Assembly (NCBI RefSeq): GCF_013623835.1
Contig: NZ_JABKDE010000011.1
Span: 1 to 64,000 of the forward strand
Length of the DNA: 64,000 bases
Direction of reading: 5' to 3'
Source: Brevibacterium oceani
Lineage (GTDB): Bacteria > Actinomycetota > Actinomycetes > Actinomycetales > Brevibacteriaceae
The notes beneath the pieces were generated by a model. That model made no database searches, was not told the origin of the DNA, and saw nothing but the letters and a program-made list of their open reading frames with translations. Position numbers and translations under genes: made by a program. Below are positions 27,131-36,091 of this stretch, in pieces. Numbering within the stretch: position 1 is the stretch's first letter; each line of letters opens with the position of its first letter.

Positions 27131-28894
27131 TCAGGCGCTCGTCGCAGCGTCGACGGCAGCGTCGGCGGTGGTGGACTCGGCGCCTGCGAGTACACGGCCT
27201 GTGATGTAGCCGAACGTCATCGCCGGGCCGATGTTCACCCCGCCGGCCGGGTAGCGGCCGGCGAAGAGGTTCTTCTGGTCGACGCCGACGACATGGACTC
27301 CGGGCACCGGGGCGCCCTCGCTGTCGAGCAGTCGTGCCTTGGCATCGGTGCGCAGGCCGGCGAACGTGCCGAACGACCCCTGTCGCACGTGCACTGCATA
27401 GAAGGGGCCGTGCTCGATCGGGGCGAGTGAGGGGTTGGGGGTGACGTCCGGGTCTCCGCCGTAGCGGTTGAACGGAGTCTGACCCCGATGGAACTGCGGG
27501 TCTCGTCCTTCTCGTGCGTTCGCGTTGAACGTCGCGACGGTCTCAGCGAGCGTGTCCGGGTCGATGCCGCACTTCTCGGCGAGCTCGGCGAGGGTGTCGG
27601 CCTTGATGAGGTAGCCGGAGCGCAGGAATGGGAACTTCGGCACGGGTCGTGGCATAGCGAAGCCGAAGGGGTAGCGGGAGACCGCTCGGGAATCGGCGAT
27701 CTGCCAGGCTTCGGCCACCTCACCTTCCGGTGTCGCATCGTTGAGTCCCGTGACGTAGTCCCAATAGCCGTTGGCTTCATTGACGAACCGGCGGCCGCGG
27801 CGGGTGACGCTGATCGACCCGGGTTTGGCACGGTCCATGATGTGAGGGAAGACGCCGTTGCGGCCGCTGCGATAGGGGAACAGCGACACGGGGCACCAGG
27901 CGGCGGGGGAGACCCCGTCGGTGTCGAGGATTCCGCCGACGGAGGCCCCGAGTTCGATTCCCGAGCCGTCGGCCGTCTGCGGCGCCAGTGTCCAATGGTC
28001 GTCGGCGCTGCGGTTATGGGGAAAGTGCTCGCGGCGCATGCTCGCGTTCGCGGAGAATCCACCGGCGGCGATGACGATTCCGCGACCGGCCCGGAAGGTC
28101 TGTCGGCCACGCGGAGTCTCGGCGACGACGGCGGCGACTCTGCCTGTGCTGTCCTGGATGAGGTCGTCGACACGGTGGCTGACCCGGATGTCGACGCCGA
28201 GGTCGGCAGCGGACTGCATCAGGCGCGCGACGAGGGCGACACCGTTGACGTAGTGCATGCCCTGGCCGGCGGTCGCGAGGTCGAAGGCATAGCCGAGCAC
28301 GCGTTTGGCCGAATGCCACCACCCGTGGGGTCGGAACTTCGCGGCGGCGAGGAAGCCCTGCAGGTCCGGCCCGGCCATGATGCCCATGCCGAGGAAGGAG
28401 GTCTCCCAGTACTGCGGGGACATGATCCGCCGGAGTCCGGGGGAGATGGTCCGTCCGCTCACGGGCTTCGGTCCGACCGAGCGGTGGCCGGTGCCGGCGT
28501 GGGGCAGGTCGCCGTAGATGTCGCAGATCTTCGTGCCCGGCACGAACTGCAGGGAGGTCTCATGTTCGAAGAAGGAGACCATCTCCGGGGCGTTGCGCAG
28601 GAATGCGTCGGTGCGCTCCTCGTCGTAGTCGTCGCCGACGACCGCTTTGAGGTAGCTCTTGATGTCATCGATCGATTCGTCGACGCCGTCGGCATGGGCG
28701 AACTCGCTGCGTGGGGTCCACATCCATCCCCCCGATCGTGAGGTCGCTCCGCCGCACCGGCGGTCGCGTTCGAGGACGAGCACACTCAGACCCAGATGGG
28801 CCGCGGTGACGGCAGTCGACAGCCCGCCTGCACCGGATCCGATGACGATGACATCGTAGTTCTGCTGTGTGCTCTGTGATCCGTGCGGCATCAT
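27131..28894 (-). CDS. FAD-binding dehydrogenase 2 (KstD-like flavoprotein)
   Basis: A 587-residue flavoprotein of the same family. N-terminal V-I-G-S-G-A-G-G-L-S-T-A (about 17-28), E-R-D-R-R-C-G-G-A-T-S with S-G-G-W-M-W-T-P typical of 3-ketosteroid-dehydrogenase-like members, and C-terminal H-V-V-G-V-D plus Y-P-A-G-G-V-N-I-G-P. The F-Y-A-V-H-V stretch precedes a Gly-rich active-site loop. Two adjacent ATGs (28894, 28891) follow GGAG; the frame from 29005 has no conserved extension. A TATAGT on this strand at 29049-29044 could drive genes 2 and 1 as a unit separate from gene 3. Likely alpha,beta-dehydrogenase or enoate reductase; substrate unknown. Confidence 0.8.
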   Translation of the reverse strand: MMPHGSQSTQQNYDVIVIGSGAGGLSTAVTAAHLGLSVLVLERDRRCGGATSRSGGWMWTPRSEFAHADGVDESIDDIKSYLKAVVGDDYDEERTDAFLRNAPEMVSFFEHETSLQFVPGTKICDIYGDLPHAGTGHRSVGPKPVSGRTISPGLRRIMSPQYWETSFLGMGIMAGPDLQGFLAAAKFRPHGWWHSAKRVLGYAFDLATAGQGMHYVNGVALVARLMQSAADLGVDIRVSHRVDDLIQDSTGRVAAVVAETPRGRQTFRAGRGIVIAAGGFSANASMRREHFPHNRSADDHWTLAPQTADGSGIELGASVGGILDTDGVSPAAWCPVSLFPYRSGRNGVFPHIMDRAKPGSISVTRRGRRFVNEANGYWDYVTGLNDATPEGEVAEAWQIADSRAVSRYPFGFAMPRPVPKFPFLRSGYLIKADTLAELAEKCGIDPDTLAETVATFNANAREGRDPQFHRGQTPFNRYGGDPDVTPNPSLAPIEHGPFYAVHVRQGSFGTFAGLRTDAKARLLDSEGAPVPGVHVVGVDQKNLFAGRYPAGGVNIGPAMTFGYITGRVLAGAESTTADAAVDAATSA

Positions 28895-29043
28895 TGCTCC
28901 ATTCGTTGCGGGGTGGTCGTGCAGTGCAGGTGTGCCGGGCCTCGTGCCGCCCGGAACTCCTGCGATGTCCCTCTCTGAGAATCGTGCCGGGAGGCTCGCA
29001 GCCATTCAAGTTTTGTGCACGATTGTTTCTCGATCGGTCCGAG

Positions 29044-29049
29044 ACTATA
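29044..29049 (-). promoter_or_regulatory. Candidate -10 box for flavoproteins 2 and 1
   Basis: TATAGT on the minus strand inside the 218-base gap between flavoproteins 3 and 2, in locally AT-rich DNA. No convincing -35 hexamer is seen. Confidence 0.3.
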
Positions 29050-29112
29050 TAGGAGTTGAAGGATAATCGATGGTGTCTCCGGTTCGCTTCCGCTGACGTC
29101 CGCGTGGGCATC

Positions 29113-30726
29113 TCAGCAGCGGCCATCGGCGATGTGCGAACCGGCGGCGTAGCCGCGGACGACGGCCGAGCCGAGGGTGGCGCCGCCCCCGGGGTAGGCT
29201 CCATGGAAGACCGAGGCGGACACGTTCCCTGCTGCATACAGCCCGTCGATCGGGATGCCGGAGAAGTCGATGACCCGCCCGTGGGCATCGGTGCTCAGTC
29301 CACCGCTCGTGCCGAGGGCGCCGCAGCGGACGGGCACCGCGTAGAACGGTGGTCTCGTCAGCCCGCGCAGGCACGGGTTCGGGGTGATGGAGGAGTCCCC
29401 GAGGAATCTGTCCTGCGGCGTGCTTCCCCGACCGAACTCCTCGTCGATGCCGATCGCGGCGTCGGCGTTGAACCGGGCGACCTGGTCGGCCAGCCCCGTC
29501 GGATCGACCTCGATCGCCTCGGCGAGGGCCTCGATCGTCTCGGCCTCGACCATCCAGTCGGCGGGGCTGCCCGGAGTGGAACCGGCGATCGGGTATGAGT
29601 CGAGGTACTGCCGGTCGACGATGAGCCACGCCGGATCGCCTTTTGGTGAGAGCCGTGCGGCATCGGTGGCGCCGAAGACTCGTGCTGCGTCGTGGTAGTT
29701 GAGGGCTTCGTTGACGAAGCGCTTGCCGTCGGCGCCGACGGTGATCGACCCCGGCAGCGTCATCTCGACATTGCCCATCCGCCCCGACGGCCTGCCGTCG
29801 TAGACCTGACCCGGGGCGGTGATCACCGGAACTCCCCAGAAACTCGTCATATCGGACACAGCCCCGCCGAGGCGCAGCCCGAGTTCGAGCCCGTCCCCTT
29901 CGTTCGACGGTGCCGAGATCGGGGTGATCGGGTGGGGCAGGAAGGCCGCCTGCAGGCGCGGGTTCCATTCGAACCCGCCCGAGGCGATGATGACGGAATC
30001 GGCACGGATCGCCGTCCCGTCGTGCAGGGTGAGCAGCCACCGGTCGTCATCGGCACGGTCGAGGGAGCCCACAGCGGCATCGACGGCCACCGAGACGTCG
30101 CGGTCGATCGCCGACATGAGCAGGCTCGCCGCCAAGGCTCCGCCCATCGTGCGCACTCCGAGCTCTGCACGTCGCGCCAGCAGTTCGGGAGCAGCAGCGG
30201 AGCCGTCGAGATCATCGCGTTCGGCCATGGTCAGCAGCGGAAAGTAGCTCGAGGGCCGCAGCACCTCGGACAGGCCCGGCACCGCGCCGACGTCGAAGGC
30301 CGCGTTGTCGAGGCTGCGCCCGCCCTCGGTGGCGCCGGGGAATTCGAGTCGGTAGTCGGGTCTGGCCAGGGGAGCCAGGCGGACCCGCGTGGCGGTGCAG
30401 AGGTAGTCGACGGCAGCGGCGGCAGTCTCGACGTACCACCGTGCTTCGGTCTCGCTCATGGCGCCGGCGGAGGCGGCGAGCACATAGGCGCGGGCGTCTT
30501 CACGGGAGTCGGGGTACCCGGCCGCTGCCGCCAGCGGGTTCGCCGGTGCCCAGATGACGCCACCTCCGACCGCGGTCGTTCCTCCCAGCTGATGTGCCTT
30601 CTCCACAACGATGACGCGAGTGTGAGCCTCGGCGGCCCGGGTGGCGGCCGTGAGGCCGGCGGCACCCGAACCGATGACGGCGACATCGACGTCGGTGGGC
30701 AGGTCTGCACTCGGTGTGGTGATCAA
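29113..30726 (-). CDS. FAD-binding dehydrogenase 3 (fumarate reductase/KstD-like flavoprotein)
   Basis: A 537-residue flavoprotein, the shortest of the three. V-I-G-S-G-A-A-G-L-T-A-A (about 17-28), E-K-A-H-Q-L-G-G-T-T (about 41-50) and the C-terminal G-L-Y-A-A-G-N-V followed by Y-P-G-G-G-A-T-L-G-S are intact; F-Y-A-V-P-V with R-C-G-A-L-G-T-S-G-G marks the active-site region. Its start overlaps the stop of the zinc dehydrogenase by 4 bases (ATGA), so these two are coupled and it probably works on the product or precursor of that alcohol dehydrogenase. Expected to introduce or reduce a C=C bond next to a carbonyl. It differs from paralogues 1 and 2 in its shorter cap domain. Confidence 0.8.
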   Translation of the reverse strand: MITTPSADLPTDVDVAVIGSGAAGLTAATRAAEAHTRVIVVEKAHQLGGTTAVGGGVIWAPANPLAAAAGYPDSREDARAYVLAASAGAMSETEARWYVETAAAAVDYLCTATRVRLAPLARPDYRLEFPGATEGGRSLDNAAFDVGAVPGLSEVLRPSSYFPLLTMAERDDLDGSAAAPELLARRAELGVRTMGGALAASLLMSAIDRDVSVAVDAAVGSLDRADDDRWLLTLHDGTAIRADSVIIASGGFEWNPRLQAAFLPHPITPISAPSNEGDGLELGLRLGGAVSDMTSFWGVPVITAPGQVYDGRPSGRMGNVEMTLPGSITVGADGKRFVNEALNYHDAARVFGATDAARLSPKGDPAWLIVDRQYLDSYPIAGSTPGSPADWMVEAETIEALAEAIEVDPTGLADQVARFNADAAIGIDEEFGRGSTPQDRFLGDSSITPNPCLRGLTRPPFYAVPVRCGALGTSGGLSTDAHGRVIDFSGIPIDGLYAAGNVSASVFHGAYPGGGATLGSAVVRGYAAGSHIADGRC

Positions 30727-31766
30727 CGGCGCCTCCCCGGCATGTCGATGAGGATCTTGCCGACGCGTTGGCTGCGATCGCTCATCGTGGCGAACGCCGT
30801 ATCGAGGTCGCCGAGGTCGAACCGATGGGTGATCAGCTCCCGAACGGCGGCGGCATGGCGGTCGATGAGAGCCAGGGCCTCGGGCATGAGACCCTGACTG
30901 TTGCGGCTGCCGAGCAGATCGACCTCTTTGAAGGGAATGATGTTGAGCGGGAATGCGGTCGGGTGCGTGGAGATGCCGACCTGCACGACGCGGCCGGCGG
31001 GGGCGACGGCTCGCAGGGCGTTCTCCAGTGAGGAGGGCACTCCAGTGGCCTCGATGACGAGGTCGGGACCATCGGCGGCTGTGCCGATGAAGCGGTCGAG
31101 TTCCGCGGCGGGGAAGGCGGCATTCGGATCGATGAGGAGCGTTGCCTCACTGCCCATGGCCGTCGCCATCGTCAGACGCTCGGGCACGGTATCGGCGGTG
31201 ATGACCCGAGCGCCGAGGTCGTGGAGGGCGAGCGTGGCGAGCAGCCCGATCGGGCCGGCGCCGAGGACGAGGACCGTGTCCTCTGCGACGGCGCGCCCGC
31301 GGCGCACGGCTTCGAGTGAGATCGCCGCCGGTTCCGCGATCGGTCCGAGTTCCGGCGGCAGGCCGGCAGGAAGGAGGTGCAGCCGGTCGGTGGGGACGCT
31401 GAGGTATTCGGCGAATCCTCCGTCGCAATAGCAGCCGAGGACGACGAGCTCGGGACAGACGTTGCCCCGCCCGCGCCGACAGGCACGGCACTCTCCGCAG
31501 CTGATGAGAGGATCGATGGCGACGCGGTCTCCGAGGGTCACTCCGGTGCCGCGGGCACCGTCGCCGAGGGCGGTGACCGTCCCGACGATCTCGTGGCCTT
31601 GGATGAGCGGCAGCTCGGTGGTGTAGTCGTCCTCGAAGATGTGGAGATCGGTTCCGCACAGGGTGAGGTGATCGACCGCAATGAGCGCCTCTCCGAGTCC
31701 GGGGGCAGGGGCGTCGATCTCGATGTAGTCGAGGGTGTTCGCGGAGATGGTGCGCACGGCCAGCAT
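30723..31766 (-). CDS. Zinc-dependent alcohol dehydrogenase (MDR family)
   Basis: A 347-residue medium-chain dehydrogenase. Catalytic-zinc ligands: Cys in L-C-G-T-D-L-H (about residue 37) and Gly-His-Glu in Q-G-H-E-I-V-G (about 58-64). The four structural-zinc cysteines are in C-G-E-C-R-A-C-R-R-G-R-G-N-V-C (about 89-103). The coenzyme-binding motif is V-L-G-A-G-P-I-G-L-L-A (about 166-176). It resembles sorbitol/threonine/butanediol-type dehydrogenases that oxidise secondary alcohols with NAD(P)+. It overlaps the YciI gene upstream by one base and the flavoprotein downstream by four, giving a tight three-gene unit: YciI, alcohol dehydrogenase, flavoprotein. Substrate unknown; a cyclic alcohol would suit an oxidation followed by desaturation. 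Confidence 0.85.
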   Translation of the reverse strand: MLAVRTISANTLDYIEIDAPAPGLGEALIAVDHLTLCGTDLHIFEDDYTTELPLIQGHEIVGTVTALGDGARGTGVTLGDRVAIDPLISCGECRACRRGRGNVCPELVVLGCYCDGGFAEYLSVPTDRLHLLPAGLPPELGPIAEPAAISLEAVRRGRAVAEDTVLVLGAGPIGLLATLALHDLGARVITADTVPERLTMATAMGSEATLLIDPNAAFPAAELDRFIGTAADGPDLVIEATGVPSSLENALRAVAPAGRVVQVGISTHPTAFPLNIIPFKEVDLLGSRNSQGLMPEALALIDRHAAAVRELITHRFDLGDLDTAFATMSDRSQRVGKILIDMPGRRR

Positions 31767-32068
31767 CAGCGGATCTCACCGAGGCGGTCGGCGCCGAATT
31801 TCGGCTCCCACGACGTCACTGTCCGCGTGAGGTATCCGCGCTGTGCGAACGGGTCCTCAGCCATCGTCGTGTCGACGTCGGCGCTCGACGCGCCACGGAT
31901 GATGAGCAGGGCGCCAGGCGCCTGCCCTGCAGAGTCGGTGGGTCCGCTGACGACAAGGCGGCCGGAATCAAAGAGGCGCTGGAGGAACTCGAGGTGTGCC
32001 GGTCGATGGTCGTCGCGACCGGACTCGGAATCGGGGGCATAGGTGTAGGTGACGGCGAAGAGCGCCAT
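31766..32068 (-). CDS. YciI-family protein
   Basis: A 100-residue YciI/dimeric ferredoxin-like (muconolactone-isomerase-related fold) protein. The conserved pattern R-P-A-H-L-E-F-L (about residues 22-29, with the family His) and the later G-A-L-L-I-I, A-E-D-P-F and F-x-x-x-G-Y segments are all present. The His and Asp of YciI proteins suggest a small isomerase, dehydratase or dehalogenase activity, but few have known function. First gene of the leftward unit, with AGGAGA before its ATG, divergent from a LysR gene. It may catalyse a rearrangement step between the neighbouring dehydrogenases. Confidence 0.8.
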   Translation of the reverse strand: MALFAVTYTYAPDSESGRDDHRPAHLEFLQRLFDSGRLVVSGPTDSAGQAPGALLIIRGASSADVDTTMAEDPFAQRGYLTRTVTSWEPKFGADRLGEIR

Positions 32069-32256
32069 GGCAGATCTCCTGGGTGGTTCGTGGAATCAAC
32101 GGCTCGGACGAGCCGTCCTCGGTCCCTTCACCGCCGTGGTGGTCGAGCGTCTCGACGGGCACTCGGCGGTGAGTGGATGTGCCACGATCCTTGCCGCCGG
32201 GTGAGGCGGAGAACAAGCGTTCTGTGGGATTGATTCTCTATCCATCAGAAACTATG

Positions 32257-32272
32257 TATGATCAGCGTCATA
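32257..32272. promoter_or_regulatory. LysR-type box between the YciI and LysR genes
   Basis: TATGA, six bases, TCATA: an interrupted dyad of the T-N11-A kind bound by LysR proteins, 79 bases before the LysR start and in an AT-rich patch of the 282-base divergent region. Confidence 0.45.
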
Positions 32273-32350
32273 AACTGGTGCGTCGTCGCCCGGGCCGCCC
32301 GGCGCGCCGTCAGGCCTCGCCTGCCGTCCTCGACCACAGGGAGTTCACGC

Positions 32351-33253
32351 ATGGAGATCCGTTGGCTGGAGGCCTTCGTCGCCGTCGCTGAGGAGATGCA
32401 CTTCGGGCGGGCCGCGGCTCGTCTGCACATGGCGCAGTCACCACTGAGTCAAGTGATCCGACGCCTCGAGCGAGAGCTCGGCGTCACGCTGTTCAACCGC
32501 AGCACCCGTTCGGTCGGTCTCACGGCTCCGGGGGAGGCGCTCCTGCCCTATGCGCACCGTGTCATCAATGTGCTCGGCAGCGCGGTCGAGGCGACGCGCA
32601 GTGCCGACGGCATTCCCACCGGCACGCTCACGCTCGGCTTCTCGGGCATGCACAACCATCACACTCTGCCTCACCTCACCCGATCGCTGCGGCGACGTTT
32701 CCCTGGGGTCGAACTCAACCTCGTCGGCGGAGTGCGCACCCTTGACGGGATGCGCAGGGTACGCAACGGAGAGCTCGACGCGGCCTTCGTCGGACTCGTC
32801 GGCGAGGTCGACGAGCCGCTGCAGGGACGCGAGATCTCCCGCCAGCGCGTCGGAGTCGTCGTCCCGGCCGATCACCGTCTGGCCGAACGGACGTCCGTCG
32901 AGGTCACCGAGCTGCGGCAGGAGCCCTTCGTCATGGGTCCGGTCGACGGGAACTCCTCGTTGACGCTCGCGGCCCGTCAGATCTGCCAGGAGTCCGGCTT
33001 CAATCCGGACGTCGCCCAGACGGTCAGCGACCCGTTCCTCATCCTCAGCATGGTGGCCGCAGGCGTGGGTGTCGCCCTCGTGTCATCCGAGGTCATCGCC
33101 GTCCTGCCTGAAGCCGCGGTCTGGGTTGAGATCGCCGGCCGGCCGCATGCCTTCCGTCATGGCATCATCTGGTCGAGCGAGAACGATTCGATCGCTGTGG
33201 CGGCGCTGCTGAGCATCCTCGACGATGTCTTTCCCCCGCTTGAGGAGGAGTGA
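32351..33253 (+). CDS. LysR-family regulator divergent from the dehydrogenase operon
   Basis: A 300-residue LysR regulator. The helix-turn-helix covers residues 1-60 (M-E-I-R-W-L-E-A-F-V-A-V-A-E-E-M-H-F-G-R-A-A-A-R-L, then S-P-L-S-Q-V-I-R-R-L-E-R-E-L-G), with the aromatic-catabolism subgroup signature E-E-M-H-F. The effector domain has G-F-S-G-M and V-A-A-G-V-G-V-A-L-V-S. ATG 32351 follows GGGAG and begins the domain. The divergent YciI-alcohol dehydrogenase-flavoprotein unit is its likely target; the rightward MFS gene 224 bases downstream could also be controlled. Confidence 0.85.
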   Translation: MEIRWLEAFVAVAEEMHFGRAAARLHMAQSPLSQVIRRLERELGVTLFNRSTRSVGLTAPGEALLPYAHRVINVLGSAVEATRSADGIPTGTLTLGFSGMHNHHTLPHLTRSLRRRFPGVELNLVGGVRTLDGMRRVRNGELDAAFVGLVGEVDEPLQGREISRQRVGVVVPADHRLAERTSVEVTELRQEPFVMGPVDGNSSLTLAARQICQESGFNPDVAQTVSDPFLILSMVAAGVGVALVSSEVIAVLPEAAVWVEIAGRPHAFRHGIIWSSENDSIAVAALLSILDDVFPPLEEE

Positions 33254-33265
33254 TGGGCCCTCGCG

Positions 33266-33280
33266 CCTACTAAGCGTAGG
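33266..33280. promoter_or_regulatory. Inverted repeat after the LysR gene
   Basis: CCTAC, five bases, GTAGG, 12 bases after the LysR stop and about 200 bases before the MHS carrier start. Could be a weak terminator or an operator for the carrier operon. Confidence 0.3.
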
Positions 33281-33477
33281 TCGCACATAGTCTCAGATAG
33301 ATTGCATCTTGGACTTTTCACAATCCGTCGCACAGACTCGAAAAGGCGACGAGGACCACAGAGGCGCGAACCGTCCGGGCCTCGACGCAGATCCAGCCCA
33401 GCTGGACGACAGTGAGAAGACCATTGCCGGCGGAGCACACAATGAGGTGCTGATCCGGTCCACGCAAAGGACACCCT

Positions 33478-34848
33478 GTGACTATGACCAATCACTCCGG
33501 GCGGGAAGCCGCGCCGAGCCCCGAACTGGCCGAACGGCGACGCAAGAACGCCCGCAATGCCGCGATCTCCGGATTCGCCGGCAGCGCACTCGAATACTAC
33601 GACTTCTTCATCTTCGCCACTGCGGCGGCCCTCTACCTTCAAGATCTCTACTTCCCTGGAGCCGGAGGCAGCGGACAGCTGTTCTCGCTTGCGACGATCG
33701 GCGTCGCCTACGTCTCCCGCCCCTTGGGAGCGCTGTTGTGGGGCCACCTCGGCGATGTCTTCGGACGCAAAAAGGTCCTCATCGCCGTCCTCGTCCTCAT
33801 GGGCGCGTCGACCTTCATCATCGGTCTCGTTCCGACCTATGCCCAGATCGGGATCTGGGCACCGATCATCATCGTCGTCCTCCGACTGGCCCAGGGGCTC
33901 TCCGCCGGCGGCGAATCCCCGGGCTCATCGGCTTTGTCGATGGAACATGCCCCCGATCACCGGCGCGGATTCTTCACCAGCTGGACGATGGCCGGAATCA
34001 CCTTCGGAATCGTCATCTCCTCGGCCGTGTTCATCCCCATCCAGCTGCTGCCCGACGAGGCGATCATGAGCTGGGGGTGGAGGCTGCCGTTCCTGCTCAG
34101 CGCCGTCGTCACGGTGGTCGCGCTGATCCTGCGCCGGACGCTGGACGAACCCGAGGTCTTCGCCGAGACCAAGGAGAAGAACGAGGTCGTCAAGGTGCCC
34201 GTCTTCGAACTCATCAGGAGCCACCCGCGAACCGTCGCCCTGGTCACCGGAATGAGCCTGTTCACGATGGTCAACACCATGGTCAACGTCTTCACGCTCT
34301 CCTACGGCACCGACGTCTCCGGAATTCCCCGCAGTGAGATGCTGCTCTTCATCAGCATCGCCAATCTCATCGCCGTCTTCGCTCTGCCGATGTGGGCGCA
34401 CCTCTCGGACCGATTCGGGCGCAAGCCGATCTTCATCCTCGGCGTGATCGCCCAGATCGTGCTCATCTTCGCCTTCCTCGGAGCCCTGGCCAACGGCGAC
34501 CCTGAGAACACGGCCGTGGTCTGGATCCTCGGCATGCTGCTCGTCGCCGGCGGCTATTCGATGTCGAACAGCGTCTACCCCGCCTATTTCCCGGAGCAGT
34601 TCCCGGCCAATGTCCGCTACAGCGGCATGGCGATCTGCCTGATGATCGGGCTGCTGCTCGCCGGTTTCACCCCCGCCATCGCCGAATCGCTCTCCGGTGC
34701 CGCCCACAACTGGGTCGCCGTGGCAGTGTTCTCCGCCGGCTGTGTCGCCGTCTCAGGCATCTGCGCCTTCCTCAGCCCCGAAACTTCCCGCACACCGACA
34801 GACAAGCTCGGTCAGGGCGCCGGCGATCGAGAAGTCACACCTCGATGA
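33478..34848 (+). CDS. MFS metabolite:H+ symporter (MHS family, shikimate/quinate-type)
   Basis: A 456-residue, 12-segment carrier of the MHS group. Hallmarks: G-S-A-L-E-Y-Y-D-F-F-I-F (about 34-45; the family motif has an acidic residue then Y-D), G-H-L-G-D-V-F-G-R-K-K (about 88-98), L-R-L-A-Q-G-L-S-A-G-G-E (about 137-148) and the late Y-P-A-Y-F-P-E-Q-F-P loop. Relatives (ShiA, KgtP, ProP) import shikimate, dicarboxylates or betaine. With a quinate/shikimate dehydrogenase three genes downstream, shikimate or quinate is the best guess. GTG 33478 has AAAGGA five bases before it; ATG 33484 is also possible. Confidence 0.8.
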   Translation: MTMTNHSGREAAPSPELAERRRKNARNAAISGFAGSALEYYDFFIFATAAALYLQDLYFPGAGGSGQLFSLATIGVAYVSRPLGALLWGHLGDVFGRKKVLIAVLVLMGASTFIIGLVPTYAQIGIWAPIIIVVLRLAQGLSAGGESPGSSALSMEHAPDHRRGFFTSWTMAGITFGIVISSAVFIPIQLLPDEAIMSWGWRLPFLLSAVVTVVALILRRTLDEPEVFAETKEKNEVVKVPVFELIRSHPRTVALVTGMSLFTMVNTMVNVFTLSYGTDVSGIPRSEMLLFISIANLIAVFALPMWAHLSDRFGRKPIFILGVIAQIVLIFAFLGALANGDPENTAVVWILGMLLVAGGYSMSNSVYPAYFPEQFPANVRYSGMAICLMIGLLLAGFTPAIAESLSGAAHNWVAVAVFSAGCVAVSGICAFLSPETSRTPTDKLGQGAGDREVTPR

Positions 34849-34882
34849 CCGTGAGTACGAACCATGACGAATGGAGAGATGA

Positions 34883-36091
34883 GTGAGCCATCCCCAGACC
34901 ACCGCGAACACCCCCGAGGTGACGCGACCGGAGAACTGTGAGCCTCGCCGCTCAGGGGCAGGCGAGGTGAGAGCGCTGCGAGCCGGGATCATCGGCTGCG
35001 GAGCGATCGCGGCCAATCACGCGAGCGCCTATAGGGATCTCCCCGGCGTCGAGATCATCGGATGCTTCGACATCGATGATCAGCGGGCACGCGCCTTCGC
35101 CGCCGAGCACGACATCCCGCGAGCGGTGACGACGCTGCCGGCGCTGTTCGACCTCGACCTCGACATCGTCAGTGTGTGCACACCCCACCCCACCCATGAG
35201 GAGGTCGTCGTCACGGCGGCCGATCACGGCGTGCATGTGCTCTGTGAGAAGCCGATCGCCATCGACGTGGCGTCGGCGGAGAGAATGGTCCGATCCTGCC
35301 GGGACGCGGGCGTCACTCTCGGGTGCGTGTTCCAGCGGCGGCTGTGGCCGGCCGCACAGCGCATCCGCACCGCCATCGAAGACGGCACACTCGGCGATCC
35401 GATCCTCGCTCGCATCGAGGTCCTCCTCCACCGCGATTCCAGTTACTACACGGCCACACCGTGGCGGGGAAAGTGGGCCAGCGACGGCGGCGGTGTGCTC
35501 ATGACCCAGGCCATCCACTATGTCGACCTGCTCCAGTGGTACCTCGGCGACGTCGAGTGGGTGATGACTGCCGCCGACACCTTCACTCACGGCGACATCA
35601 TCGAAGTCGAGGACACTCTGGCCGCGACGCTGCGTCTGAGCAGCGGAGCCATCGCGCAGTTCACCGCCTCCACCGCACTCACCCCCGGACTGGGACAGCG
35701 GATCGCGATCACCGGATCGACGGGCGCGACCGTGAGCCTCTTCGAGTACCCGGAAGGCGCCGAGGCGATCAACGACGTCTGGGCCGTGCCTGCCGACCGC
35801 TCGTTCGACTATCCCGAGACGATCCTCGATGACCGCGCCCTCAGCGAGATCAACGGATCCCTCATGCCCTTCCACGCCGCCCAGATCGCCGACTTCGTCG
35901 ACTCCGTGCATGCGGGGCGAGCTCCCGTGGTCACTGGGGAGGACGCACTGCGGTCCCTGGGCACAATGAGTGCCCTCTACCGATCCATGCGCTCGGGCCG
36001 ACCGGAACGACCCGATGAGTACGCCTCCGTGAACGCTGCGAGAGATGACAGTGCCGACTCCGAGACCCCCGGAAAGGAGACCGTGCGATGA
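34883..36091 (+). CDS. Gfo/Idh/MocA-family oxidoreductase
   Basis: A 402-residue NAD(P)-dependent oxidoreductase of the glucose-fructose oxidoreductase family. The Rossmann motif G-I-I-G-C-G-A-I-A (about 33-41) sits after a poorly conserved 30-residue lead, then C-E-K-P (about 121-124, with the catalytic Lys) and the active-site His region A-I-H-Y-V-D-L-L-Q-W (about 212-221). Such enzymes oxidise a ring or chain hydroxyl of sugars, cyclitols or related compounds. GTG 34883 follows GGAGAG; a GTG at 34967, nearer the domain, is an alternative. Its stop overlaps the start of the TIM-barrel gene (ATGA). In this operon it may act on a hydroaromatic ring such as quinate or a relative, but that is inference. 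Confidence 0.8.
   Translation: MSHPQTTANTPEVTRPENCEPRRSGAGEVRALRAGIIGCGAIAANHASAYRDLPGVEIIGCFDIDDQRARAFAAEHDIPRAVTTLPALFDLDLDIVSVCTPHPTHEEVVVTAADHGVHVLCEKPIAIDVASAERMVRSCRDAGVTLGCVFQRRLWPAAQRIRTAIEDGTLGDPILARIEVLLHRDSSYYTATPWRGKWASDGGGVLMTQAIHYVDLLQWYLGDVEWVMTAADTFTHGDIIEVEDTLAATLRLSSGAIAQFTASTALTPGLGQRIAITGSTGATVSLFEYPEGAEAINDVWAVPADRSFDYPETILDDRALSEINGSLMPFHAAQIADFVDSVHAGRAPVVTGEDALRSLGTMSALYRSMRSGRPERPDEYASVNAARDDSADSETPGKETVR

Noticed and set aside
27488..28741. 417-residue plus-strand frame
   Set aside because: Antisense shadow of flavoprotein 2; no recognisable motif, and high Gly/Val/Asp content as expected from the opposite strand.
29692..30897. 401-residue plus-strand frame
   Set aside because: Antisense to flavoprotein 3, which has intact FAD motifs; low-complexity composition.
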